From Sphingopyxis sp. HIX (GTDB taxonomy: Bacteria; Pseudomonadota; Alphaproteobacteria; Sphingomonadales; Sphingomonadaceae): a DNA stretch of 64,000 nt. The notes beneath the pieces were generated by a model. It was given only the letters and a program-made list of their open reading frames with translations, was not told the origin of the DNA and did no database searches. Position numbers and translations under genes: made by a program. Shown one piece after another: positions 52,064 to 60,830 of the stretch. The DNA lies in contig NZ_LNSB01000004.1 in the NCBI RefSeq assembly GCF_001468285.1, forward strand, positions 83,322 to 147,321. Reading direction: 5' to 3'. How positions within the stretch are numbered: position 1 is the first letter of the stretch; each line of letters begins with the position of its first letter.

Positions 52064-52148
52064 CGTCATTGCGAGGAGCCGAAGGCGACGCGGCAATCCA
52101 GAGTGGGCGTAAACCGCCCTGGATTGCTTCGCTACGCTCGCAATGACG
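52064..52148. repeat. Dispersed palindromic repeat, family C copy 2
   Basis: An 85-base palindrome with CGTCATTGCGAG and CTCGCAATGACG-like ends (CTCGCAATGACG), nearly identical to the copy at 37790-37875, differing mostly in the middle (GAGTGGGCGTAAACCGCC). It lies between the helicase 3' end and the oxidoreductase start. Confidence 0.92.
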
Positions 52149-52160
52149 ATGAGCTAGGGC

Positions 52161-53981
<1,821 letters not shown>

Positions 53982-54106
53982 TGTTCTTCTTATCCTGTGC
54001 GGCGTTGTGCCGTTTTCTGTGTTCCCTCGCCGCCACATGGCCATCGATGCCTCAACGACGGGGCTATTCGTCCCGCCAGCATCCCGAGGAATTTTCTTGG
54101 TTTTTC

Positions 54107-55279
54107 CTAAAGCGCCTGTCCCGCGGCATGTCCGCTGGCCCAGGCCCATTGAAAATTATAGCCGCCCAGCCACCCGGTGACGTCCACGGCTTCGCCGACC
54201 GCATAGAGGTTCGGGACGCTTTTGGCCATCATTGTTTGCGAGGACAGGCCCGCGGTGGCGATTCCGCCGATGGTGACCTCGGCCTTGGCAAAACCCTCGG
54301 TGCCGTTGGGGTGGAAGGTCCAGCGCCTGAGGCGTGCTTCGGCATCGGTCAATTTGCGGTCGGTCTGGGCGCCGAGTTCGCCGGGTAGCGCGAGGCGCTC
54401 GGCCAGCGTCTGGGCGAGGCGATCGGGGAGGGCGAGGGCGGATGCTAGCGTCGCGCGCGGGCGCGCACGCTTGGCGCCCAGCAGCCAGCCGGGCGCGGCA
54501 TCGGGCAGGAAGTCGATCGTCACCGGCTCGCCGTGGCGCCAGTAGCTGCTGACCTGCAGGATCGCGGGACCCGACAGCCCCTTGTGGGTGAAGAGCGCGG
54601 CTTCGCGGAACGCCGCCTTGCCCGCGCGCGCCTCGACCGGGGTCGCGACGCCGCTGAGGTCGCGGAACAGCACATCGTCGCCGCCCAGCGTCAGCGGGAC
54701 GAGCGCGGGGCGCGGCTCGACGACCTTGAGGCCGAATTGCCGCGCGAGCTCATAGGCGAAACCGGTGGCGCCCATTTTGGGGATCGAGGGCCCGCCGGTC
54801 GCGATGACGAGCGCGGGGGCGGAAAAATCCTGATCGCCGAAACGGACGGTGAAACGGCCATCGACGTGCGACACCGCGCCGACCGGCTGGCCGACACGCA
54901 CATCGACGCCGCCCTTGGCGCACTCCGCCAGCAGCATCGCGACGACCTGCTTCGCCGAGCCGTCGCAGAAGAGCTGGCCCAGCGTCTTCTCGTGATACGC
55001 GATGCCATAGGCCTCTACGAGCGCGATGAAATCGGCGGCGGTGTAGCGCGCGAGCGCCGATTTGGCGAAATGCGGGTTCGCCGAGATATAGGCTTCGGGT
55101 CGCGTATGGATGTTGGTGAAGTTGCACCGCCCGCCGCCCGAAATCAGGATCTTCTTGCCCACCTGGTCGGCATGGTCGAGCAGCAGCACGCGCCGCCCGC
55201 GCTGCCCCGCGACCGCGGCGCACATCAGCCCGGCCGCGCCGGCGCCCAGCACGATGGCATCATAATCGGCGGCACTCAC
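54107..55279 (-). CDS. HI0933-type NAD(P)/FAD-dependent oxidoreductase
   Basis: A 390-residue flavoprotein of the HI0933/YhiN family (BaiN-related). The FAD Rossmann motif is IVLGAGAAGLMCA, then KKILISGGGRCNFTN, GLSGPAILQVSSYW and a C-terminal AEVTIGGIATAGLSSQ and GGYNFQWAWASGHAAG. Activity on a natural substrate is not known for most members. It ends 125 bases from the helicase start and begins before a family A repeat. Confidence 0.93.
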   Translation of the reverse strand: MSAADYDAIVLGAGAAGLMCAAVAGQRGRRVLLLDHADQVGKKILISGGGRCNFTNIHTRPEAYISANPHFAKSALARYTAADFIALVEAYGIAYHEKTLGQLFCDGSAKQVVAMLLAECAKGGVDVRVGQPVGAVSHVDGRFTVRFGDQDFSAPALVIATGGPSIPKMGATGFAYELARQFGLKVVEPRPALVPLTLGGDDVLFRDLSGVATPVEARAGKAAFREAALFTHKGLSGPAILQVSSYWRHGEPVTIDFLPDAAPGWLLGAKRARPRATLASALALPDRLAQTLAERLALPGELGAQTDRKLTDAEARLRRWTFHPNGTEGFAKAEVTIGGIATAGLSSQTMMAKSVPNLYAVGEAVDVTGWLGGYNFQWAWASGHAAGQAL

Positions 55280-55284
55280 GCTTT

Positions 55285-55470
55285 TCTTCCCCCTTGATGG
55301 GGGAAGGATACGAAGCCTTGCCGCTCGGCGGCTAGGCGGAGTTGGATGGGGGTGATGGTGCGGCCTTGCGCCGCCGTGTCAGGCCGCGAGCGCACCCCCT
55401 CCGCTGCGACTAGGCGGCCTTGCCGCCAAGTCTCGCTGCCTCCCCCATCGAGGGGGAGGGAAAAGGGGGA
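55285..55470. repeat. Dispersed intergenic repeat, family A copy 2 (inverted)
   Basis: Inverted relative to the copy at 9198-9376. It begins CTTCCCCCTTGATGGGGGAAGG, contains CATGGGGGTGATGG-like GGATGGGGGTGATGG and ends with CCTCCCCCATCGAGGGGGAGG (written here as CTCCCCCATCGAGG). The two copies match end to end by eye with substitutions. Confidence 0.85.
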
Positions 55471-55491
55471 GCACGAAAGGGACATCGTGTC

Positions 55492-55671
55492 TCAGTGCAG
55501 CTTCGCGATCGACAGGCCGTCGGCCTTGGCGCGGGTCTTCACCGATTCCTCGCTGCGCGTCAGGGCCTTGGCGATGGCTTTGAGCGCCATGCCCTTCTTG
55601 GCGAGCGCATGCAGCTTGTCGATCTCGGCCGCGGTCCACGGCTGTTTGTGGCGCTCGAACTTGTCCTTCAT
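55492..55671 (-). CDS. 59-residue SANT/Myb-like helical protein
   Basis: A short frame translated MKDKFERHKQPWTAAEIDKL, then ALAKKGMALKAIAKALTRSEES and a basic end KTRAKADGLSIAKLH. WTAAEIDKLHALAKKGM followed by a second helix reads like a SANT/Myb-type helix bundle, so DNA or protein binding is likely. The ATG (55671) overlaps the TGA of the GreA/B-family gene in an ATGA, so it is co-translated with it. It is too short for many gene finders. Function is unknown. Confidence 0.8.
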   Translation of the reverse strand: MKDKFERHKQPWTAAEIDKLHALAKKGMALKAIAKALTRSEESVKTRAKADGLSIAKLH

Positions 55672-56144
55672 GCTTGCGTCTCCGGATCGGTCGCGGTCGC
55701 GAGAATGGTGATCGCATCCTCGCGGCCCTGATAGTCGAGCGCCTCGCCGACCTCGGCGCCCATCATCGCGCGGGCGAGCGGGGCCGAGAAGGCGATCGTT
55801 CCCTGCGCCGGGTCGGCCTCGTCATGGCCGACGATGGTCAGCACGCGTGTCGCGCCGTTCAACGTGAAGCTCACCTTGCTGCCGATGCCGACGGTATCGG
55901 CACCGGGCGCGGCCTGCACCTCGGCGGTCGACTGGCGCGTGTGGACATAGCGCTGGCGCTTCTGCAGCTTCTTGCGCGCCTCCTCGTCGGCGGCGTTCGC
56001 GATGGCATCGGCGAGCCGCGCCGCCTCTTCGCCGAGCAGCCGCAATCCGCGCGGGGTGACCAGGTTCGGACCGACCGGGATCGGCCATTCGAACGCGGGT
56101 TCCATATGCTCGTCGTCGCTTTCGCGGCGAAACGCTACGCTCAT
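55668..56144 (-). CDS. GreA/GreB-family transcription elongation factor
   Basis: A 158-residue protein with a helical N-terminal part (about 25-75, GLRLLGEEAARLADAIANAA and RKKLQKRQRYV) and a C-terminal GreA/B domain with KVSFTLNGATRVLTIVGHDE and AEVGEALDYQGREDAITIL. GreA-type factors rescue backtracked RNA polymerase; the spacing and the short length resemble Gre-like factors rather than the canonical GreA. The acidic tip residues of GreA are not plain, so anti-pausing activity is uncertain. The ATG at 56144 is preferred; the small SANT-like gene overlaps its end. Confidence 0.85.
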   Translation of the reverse strand: MSVAFRRESDDEHMEPAFEWPIPVGPNLVTPRGLRLLGEEAARLADAIANAADEEARKKLQKRQRYVHTRQSTAEVQAAPGADTVGIGSKVSFTLNGATRVLTIVGHDEADPAQGTIAFSAPLARAMMGAEVGEALDYQGREDAITILATATDPETQA

Positions 56145-56269
56145 CTTCGTCTGCTTTCGGTGAGGGGGAGCGGCGTCTGTGGCGCGCGAAGGTGGCGACA
56201 AGATGGCAGGCCGGGGTGGACAGATCCGCTCGCCGTGTGTTATACAAGCAATACACAAAGGAGATGGTT

Positions 56270-57025
56270 ATGTGGAAATGGACGATCGCGGCGCTGCCGC
56301 TGGCTCTCGCGATGACGCTGGCGGCGTGCGACGGCAAGGTCACCGTCGGCGACAAGGACGCCAAGAGCGAGACGCGCGACGCGGGTCCGCCGACGACGCA
56401 GGATTTCGCGCTCACCGGCTTCACGGCGGTCGCGGTTGCGGGTCCCGACGACGTCACCATCCGCCAGGGCGAAAAATTCTCGATCACCGCCAAGGGGCCG
56501 AAGGCCGAGATCGACGACCTCGAGATCAAGCTCGACGGCACGACGCTGTCGATCGGACGCAAGCGCGAAGGCTTCAGCTTTTCGAGCCGCGACCATGACG
56601 ATGTCGAAATCGCGATCACCATGCCCAAGCTCAGCGGTGTGCGCCTCACCGGATCGGGCTCGATCGACGCCGACACCGTCGATGGCGACGCGGTCGAAGC
56701 CGTGCTGACCGGGTCGGGCGACCTCAAGGTCGCGAAGCTCACCGGCAAGAGCGCCGAGCTCACCGTCTCGGGCTCGGGCGATATCGAGATCGCGGGCGGT
56801 ACCATCGGCTCGGGCGACCTCAACGTCACCGGATCGGGCGATATCGACGCCGGCGGGCTGGTCGCGGCGACGCTCGACGTCTCGGTCACCGGCTCGGGCA
56901 ATGTCGCGGCGCAGGCGACGGGCAAGGCCGATATCGGCATCCTGGGCTCGGGCGACGTCGACATCACGGGCGGCGGCACCTGTTCGACCAAGACGATGGG
57001 ATCGGGCACCGCGACCTGCAAATGA
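56270..57025 (+). CDS. DUF2807 (GIN) lipoprotein with repeated GSGD motifs
   Basis: A 251-residue lipoprotein. The lipobox is LAAC with the acylated Cys near residue 19, so it is anchored on the outside of a membrane. The mature part is a right-handed beta-helix-like DUF2807 domain in which the turn GSGD/GSGS recurs about every 18-20 residues (LTGSGSIDADTV, LTGSGDLKVAKL, VSGSGDIEIAGG, VTGSGDIDAGGL, VTGSGNVAAQAT, ILGSGDVDITGG). Members are common in Bacteroidetes as head domains of adhesins; the role here is unknown. ATG 56270 has AAGGAG six bases before it; ATG 56264 is possible. Confidence 0.9.
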   Translation: MWKWTIAALPLALAMTLAACDGKVTVGDKDAKSETRDAGPPTTQDFALTGFTAVAVAGPDDVTIRQGEKFSITAKGPKAEIDDLEIKLDGTTLSIGRKREGFSFSSRDHDDVEIAITMPKLSGVRLTGSGSIDADTVDGDAVEAVLTGSGDLKVAKLTGKSAELTVSGSGDIEIAGGTIGSGDLNVTGSGDIDAGGLVAATLDVSVTGSGNVAAQATGKADIGILGSGDVDITGGGTCSTKTMGSGTATCK

Positions 57026-57065
57026 CGTGCTGGCGCCGCCTGAGTCTGCGGGCTAGGGTGGCGCC

Positions 57066-57776
57066 ATGACGTCGATTTTCCGATGCGCGGTGCTGGGCGC
57101 CGCGATGTTCGCCGCCGCCGCGCCCGCGTCGGCGGCCGAGAAACGCTATGGCCTGACCAGCTTCGAGGCGGTCGAGGTGACCGCCGACGTCATCGTCGAG
57201 GTGGTGTCGCGGAGCCCGGTCAGCGCGGTCGCGACCGGCCCCGCCGATGCGCTCGACCGGCTGACCGTCGAGGCGCAGAACGGCAGGCTGGTGATCGGGA
57301 TGAAGCAGTTCGCGGGCGACGACAAGCGCCGCACGCCATTGGGCACCGTGACGGTTCGGATCAACGCCGCGAATTTGCGGTCGGCGACATTGGTCGGCGC
57401 CGGCTCGCTGCAGATCGACCAGCTCAAGGGCACGCGCGTGTCGATCGGGCTGCGCGGGCCGGGGCGACTGATCGTCGGCACGGTGACCGCCGACCGGCTG
57501 GGGGTCGCGATGATCGGCAACGGCACGATGACGCTCGGCGGTGCCGCCAAGGACGCGCAGATGACGCTGTCGGGCGCGGGCGCGGTCGATGCCGGCGCAC
57601 TGGCGGTCGACGCATTGGTCAGCGACAGCGAAGGCGCGGGCGACCATGTCTTCCGCGCGGTGAAGAGCGCCGCGGTGACGACGCGCGGGCTGGGCAAGGT
57701 GGTGGTGCTGGGCAAGCCGGTGTGCACCGTGCGCAATAGCGGCAGCGGGTCGGTGCAGTGCGGGGCGGCGAAGTAG
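57066..57776 (+). CDS. DUF2807-like exported protein, paralog of the preceding gene
   Basis: A 236-residue exported protein, with a signal peptide (CAVLGAAMFAAAAPASA) but no lipobox. It is a diverged relative of the gene at 56270: YGLTSFEAVEVTADVIVEVV at the start, then turns such as LVGAGSLQIDQL, MIGNGTMTLGGA, LSGAGAVDAGAL and a C-terminal CTVRNSGSGSVQCG. Two cysteines near the end could form a disulfide. The pair lies 40 bases apart on the same strand, so duplication and joint expression are likely. Function unknown. Confidence 0.87.
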   Translation: MTSIFRCAVLGAAMFAAAAPASAAEKRYGLTSFEAVEVTADVIVEVVSRSPVSAVATGPADALDRLTVEAQNGRLVIGMKQFAGDDKRRTPLGTVTVRINAANLRSATLVGAGSLQIDQLKGTRVSIGLRGPGRLIVGTVTADRLGVAMIGNGTMTLGGAAKDAQMTLSGAGAVDAGALAVDALVSDSEGAGDHVFRAVKSAAVTTRGLGKVVVLGKPVCTVRNSGSGSVQCGAAK

Positions 57777-57832
57777 CGGGCGACGGTTTAGGAGACGTCC
57801 GCCCCCCACCCCAAAAGCCGATACCAGCCCGC

Positions 57833-58639
57833 TCAATGCCCTCCGGCTGCTCCCAGCGCGTCGATCTTCTTCGACTGGCGCACGATCAGCCCCGGGAACC
57901 AGCGTGCGAGGCGCGACAGGCGCTTCGCCATCTTGCCGACGGTGACATGGACGCTAGCGCCGTGCACCGCATCCCACGCCGCTTCGCCGACGCGCTCGAC
58001 GGGCACGATCTCGAAGCCGCTCGCCGACAGGCGGTTGCGCGCGGGTTCGTTGCTGTCGGCGCTGACCTGGTCGAGCAGCGGCGTGTCGATGAAGCCCGGC
58101 ATCAGCGAGCGCACCTTGATGCCATGCTTGGCGAATTCGATCTCGAGCGCCTCGGTCAGCCCGCGCACCGCGAACTTCGTCGCCGAATAGACCGCGAGTC
58201 CCGCGACGCCATAGAAGCCCGAGGCCGAGCCGGTGTTGAGGATCGTCGCCCCCGGGGTCGCCTTGAGCAGGGGCAGCGCCATATAGATGCCGTTGACGAC
58301 GCCGCCGAAGTTGATCGCGATCAGCCGGTCGGCCTCTTGCGGATCCATGTCCATATATTGCCCACCCGACCCGATGCCGGCGTTGTTGAACAGCACGTCG
58401 AGCCGCCCGCCGCTCGCCTTGGCGAAATCGGCGAGCGCCGCCTGCCACTGGTCGCGGTCGCGCACGTCCATGACGTGGCGCGACGATGCGCCCTCGGGCA
58501 GCAGCGCCGCGGTTTCGTCGATCCCTTGCGCGTTGACGTCGGCGATGCCGACGAACCAGCCTTGCGCAGCGAAATGGCGCGCGGTCGCGCGGCCGATCCC
58601 CGATCCGCCGCCGGTGATGAAAATCGCCTTCCTGCTCAT
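57833..58639 (-). CDS. SDR family NAD(P)-dependent oxidoreductase
   Basis: A 268-residue short-chain dehydrogenase/reductase: NAD(P) motif TGGGSGIGRA at the N-terminus, NNAG in LFNNAGIGSGG, catalytic Ser in NTGSASGFYG and YSATK with the Tyr and Lys. The aspartate in IADVN after the second strand suggests NAD(H) preference. Typical of sphingomonad short-chain alcohol or steroid-type dehydrogenases with unknown substrate. It is convergent with the DUF2807 pair and divergent from the gene at 58751. Confidence 0.93.
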   Translation of the reverse strand: MSRKAIFITGGGSGIGRATARHFAAQGWFVGIADVNAQGIDETAALLPEGASSRHVMDVRDRDQWQAALADFAKASGGRLDVLFNNAGIGSGGQYMDMDPQEADRLIAINFGGVVNGIYMALPLLKATPGATILNTGSASGFYGVAGLAVYSATKFAVRGLTEALEIEFAKHGIKVRSLMPGFIDTPLLDQVSADSNEPARNRLSASGFEIVPVERVGEAAWDAVHGASVHVTVGKMAKRLSRLARWFPGLIVRQSKKIDALGAAGGH

Positions 58640-58750
58640 CCGCGCCCTCTCCTTACATTTATGTCAGTGACAGATGATGCGAAGCAGTCGCGCGCGTCAA
58701 GCCGCAATCGCGGCTTGGCAAGCGCCGCGGCGGCTGGCTATCAGGGGGCG

Positions 58751-59251
58751 ATGACCCGCCTCGGCCGCATGCTCCTGACCTTGCTCGCCTTTTGCCTCGG
58801 CTTTGCGGCGCCGGCGGCCGCGGCGGTGACCGTCAGCTTCTACAGCCATGATTTCGGCGATCGCTTCCCGCACGCCTTCATCACGCTCAAAGGCACGCTC
58901 GACGCGACGGGGCAGGCGGTGGATCTCAACTATGGATTTACCGCGACATCGGTCAGCCCGGCGATCCTCAAGGGCCATGTCCAGACCAAGGACGAAGCCT
59001 ATATCGGCAAGAGCGACCGCCAGTTCAGCGTGACCGTCGACGACGGAACCTATGCGCGGGTGCTGGCGAAGGTGCAGCAATGGCAGGACCGCGACCAGCC
59101 GAGCTACAGCCTGGGCAAGGGCAATTGCGTGCATTTCGTGATGGAACTGGCCGAGGTCGTCGGGCTGAAGGTCAACCGGAAGAGCAAATTCTTCAAGAAA
59201 CCGAAGAGCTTCCTTCTGGAAGTGAAGGGATTGAATCCCGAATTGGGGTAG
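58751..59251 (+). CDS. Exported conserved hypothetical protein
   Basis: A 166-residue protein with a signal peptide (MTRLGRMLLTLLAFCLGFAA, cleavage near AAA) and a compact mature part with FYSHDFGDRFPHAFITLKG, NYGFTATSVSPAILKGH and a central SYSLGKGNCVHFVMELAEV. The conserved Cys-His in GNCVHF recalls NlpC/P60-like or DUF4105-type papain-fold enzymes, so a periplasmic hydrolase is possible but not shown. The C-terminus is basic (KSKFFKKPKSFLLEVKG). The ATG at 58751 fits the signal peptide. Confidence 0.75.
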   Translation: MTRLGRMLLTLLAFCLGFAAPAAAAVTVSFYSHDFGDRFPHAFITLKGTLDATGQAVDLNYGFTATSVSPAILKGHVQTKDEAYIGKSDRQFSVTVDDGTYARVLAKVQQWQDRDQPSYSLGKGNCVHFVMELAEVVGLKVNRKSKFFKKPKSFLLEVKGLNPELG

Positions 59252-59310
59252 CGGCGACGGGCTCGCGCGATCGGCGGGCGGTGTGGCGGATAGGGAAAGA
59301 CAGGGGGACT

Positions 59311-60354
59311 ATGATGCCGGGCGGGGCGATGATGTGGATGGTTGCGGCGATGGCGATGCAGGCGGATTCGGCTGCGCCGCCGCTGCCGCCGGCGCGCGCG
59401 GAGGACGACCGGTCGGAACCCGGCAGCCCGACCACCAATCCGGGCACCTGGGTAACCAACAGCGATTACCCGGCGCGGGCGATGCGCGAGGAGCGCGAAG
59501 GTACGACGGGTTTTCGCCTGTCCTATGACGCCAGCGGGCTGCCGCAAAAATGCGATATCGTATCGAGCAGCGGGCATGCCGACCTCGACGCCGCAACCTG
59601 CGAACTGACGATGAGCCGGGCGCGCTTCCAGCCGGGCAAGGACCGGGCGGGCAACCCGGTGGGCGGCACCTACACCAACCGCATCCGCTGGGGCATCCCC
59701 GCGGGCCCGCCGACGGGCTATGGCAAGTACGGCGATATCGAAAGTTTCCCGCGCGCGCCCGCCCCGCGTATGGCGCTGCGCAACATCGACATGGCGGGCC
59801 GGTACCCGAAGGCGGCGCTCGACGCCGGGGCCGAGGGCGACGTCGGCTTCCGGCTGGACATCGATGCGGCGGGTGCGGTGCAGGCCTGCACGGTCACGCA
59901 GGGTAGCGGCAATGCGGCGCTGGATGCTGCAACCTGCGCGGTCCTCAAGGAAAAGGGGCAATTCGACCCCGCGCTCGATATCGACGGCAAGCCGGTGGCC
60001 GGACGCGTGAACCATTATTTCGTCTGGCGATTGCCGCCGGCGGGCGCGGACGCTGCCCCCGCCGCGTCGAGGCCCGAACTCCGCCCCGCGCCCTTTCCCG
60101 CCGAATCGGGAAGCATGCTGCTCGAATATGTCATCGACGCGACCGGGGCGGTGACCGATTGTACGGCGCGCGTCGACGGCTTCATGGCCAAGGGGATGCG
60201 CGGTGTCGAGATGCGCGATGGCTGCGGTCCGATCCGCCAGATGGCGCCCTTCCTGCCGCCGCTCGACGCGGCGCAAAAGCCGGTGAGCCGGCGCTACCGG
60301 ATGAGCATGGAGACCAAGGTGGAGGATGTGCCGTCCGCTGACGTGCCGAAATAG
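59311..60354 (+). CDS. TonB C-terminal domain repeat protein
   Basis: A 347-residue exported protein. After a short hydrophobic N-terminus there are two clear TonB_C domains (about 45-125 with YPARAMREEREGTTGFRLSY and SGHADLDAATCELTMSRARF; about 165-250 with YPKAALDAGAEGDVGFRLDI and SGNAALDAATCAVLKEKGQF) and a third degenerate region (about 270-335, MLLEYVIDATGAVTDCTAR). Unlike TonB there is no long Pro-rich periplasmic arm and no clear inner-membrane anchor. It may be a periplasmic binding or chaperone-like protein. The ATG at 59311 has GGGGGA before it. Confidence 0.82.
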   Translation: MMPGGAMMWMVAAMAMQADSAAPPLPPARAEDDRSEPGSPTTNPGTWVTNSDYPARAMREEREGTTGFRLSYDASGLPQKCDIVSSSGHADLDAATCELTMSRARFQPGKDRAGNPVGGTYTNRIRWGIPAGPPTGYGKYGDIESFPRAPAPRMALRNIDMAGRYPKAALDAGAEGDVGFRLDIDAAGAVQACTVTQGSGNAALDAATCAVLKEKGQFDPALDIDGKPVAGRVNHYFVWRLPPAGADAAPAASRPELRPAPFPAESGSMLLEYVIDATGAVTDCTARVDGFMAKGMRGVEMRDGCGPIRQMAPFLPPLDAAQKPVSRRYRMSMETKVEDVPSADVPK

Positions 60355-60447
60355 TCCGCGGCATCTGGACGCGACGCCGCTTTCACCCTATGTTCAGCAT
60401 CCAGCGTGCTATAAATCGCATGTTGAACGAAAAAGGGGCCTTTTTCT

Positions 60448-60714
60448 TTGCGTTTGTTGCTGACCCTGTTGGCTTTGCTCACCGGACTCGCCGGCGCGGA
60501 TCGCGCCATGGCGGCGCCGGCGACGCCGGCCGCCATGGGGTCGCTGATCCTGCTCGCCGAAACGAGCGGGCAGGCCGAAAGCAGCGACGCCGAGCGCCGC
60601 CCCGTCGCCACGACGCCGACGCGCCGTACCGTGACCACCGGCCGCAAGCCGCGCAAGAGCGCTCCGCCGCACCTGCCCGGCCTGCTCATCGGCAGCGACC
60701 GCGCGCTGGAATAG
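60448..60714 (+). CDS. Small exported protein directly upstream of secA
   Basis: An 88-residue frame starting at TTG 60448, nine bases after AAGGGG. It has a signal peptide (LLLTLLALLTGLAGADRAMA), a polar middle and a basic end RTVTTGRKPRKSAPPHLPGL with SAPP 17 residues before the end. The secA start lies 116 bases downstream on the same strand. In E. coli the exported arrest peptide SecM holds this place, and some alphaproteobacterial arrest peptides end in an RAPP-type core, so a SecA-monitoring role is imaginable. Evidence for translation is only the frame and signal sequence. Confidence 0.6.
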   Translation: MRLLLTLLALLTGLAGADRAMAAPATPAAMGSLILLAETSGQAESSDAERRPVATTPTRRTVTTGRKPRKSAPPHLPGLLIGSDRALE

Positions 60715-60830
60715 CGCCGGATTGCCGGGCGCATTGCGCCTGAACCCCTGATTTCGCGGCGACGCCCCGTGCGCCGCCGCCTGGCCGCAAATGCGGTCCC
60801 GTCTCTCTTCATATCCCAAGGAAATTCGCC

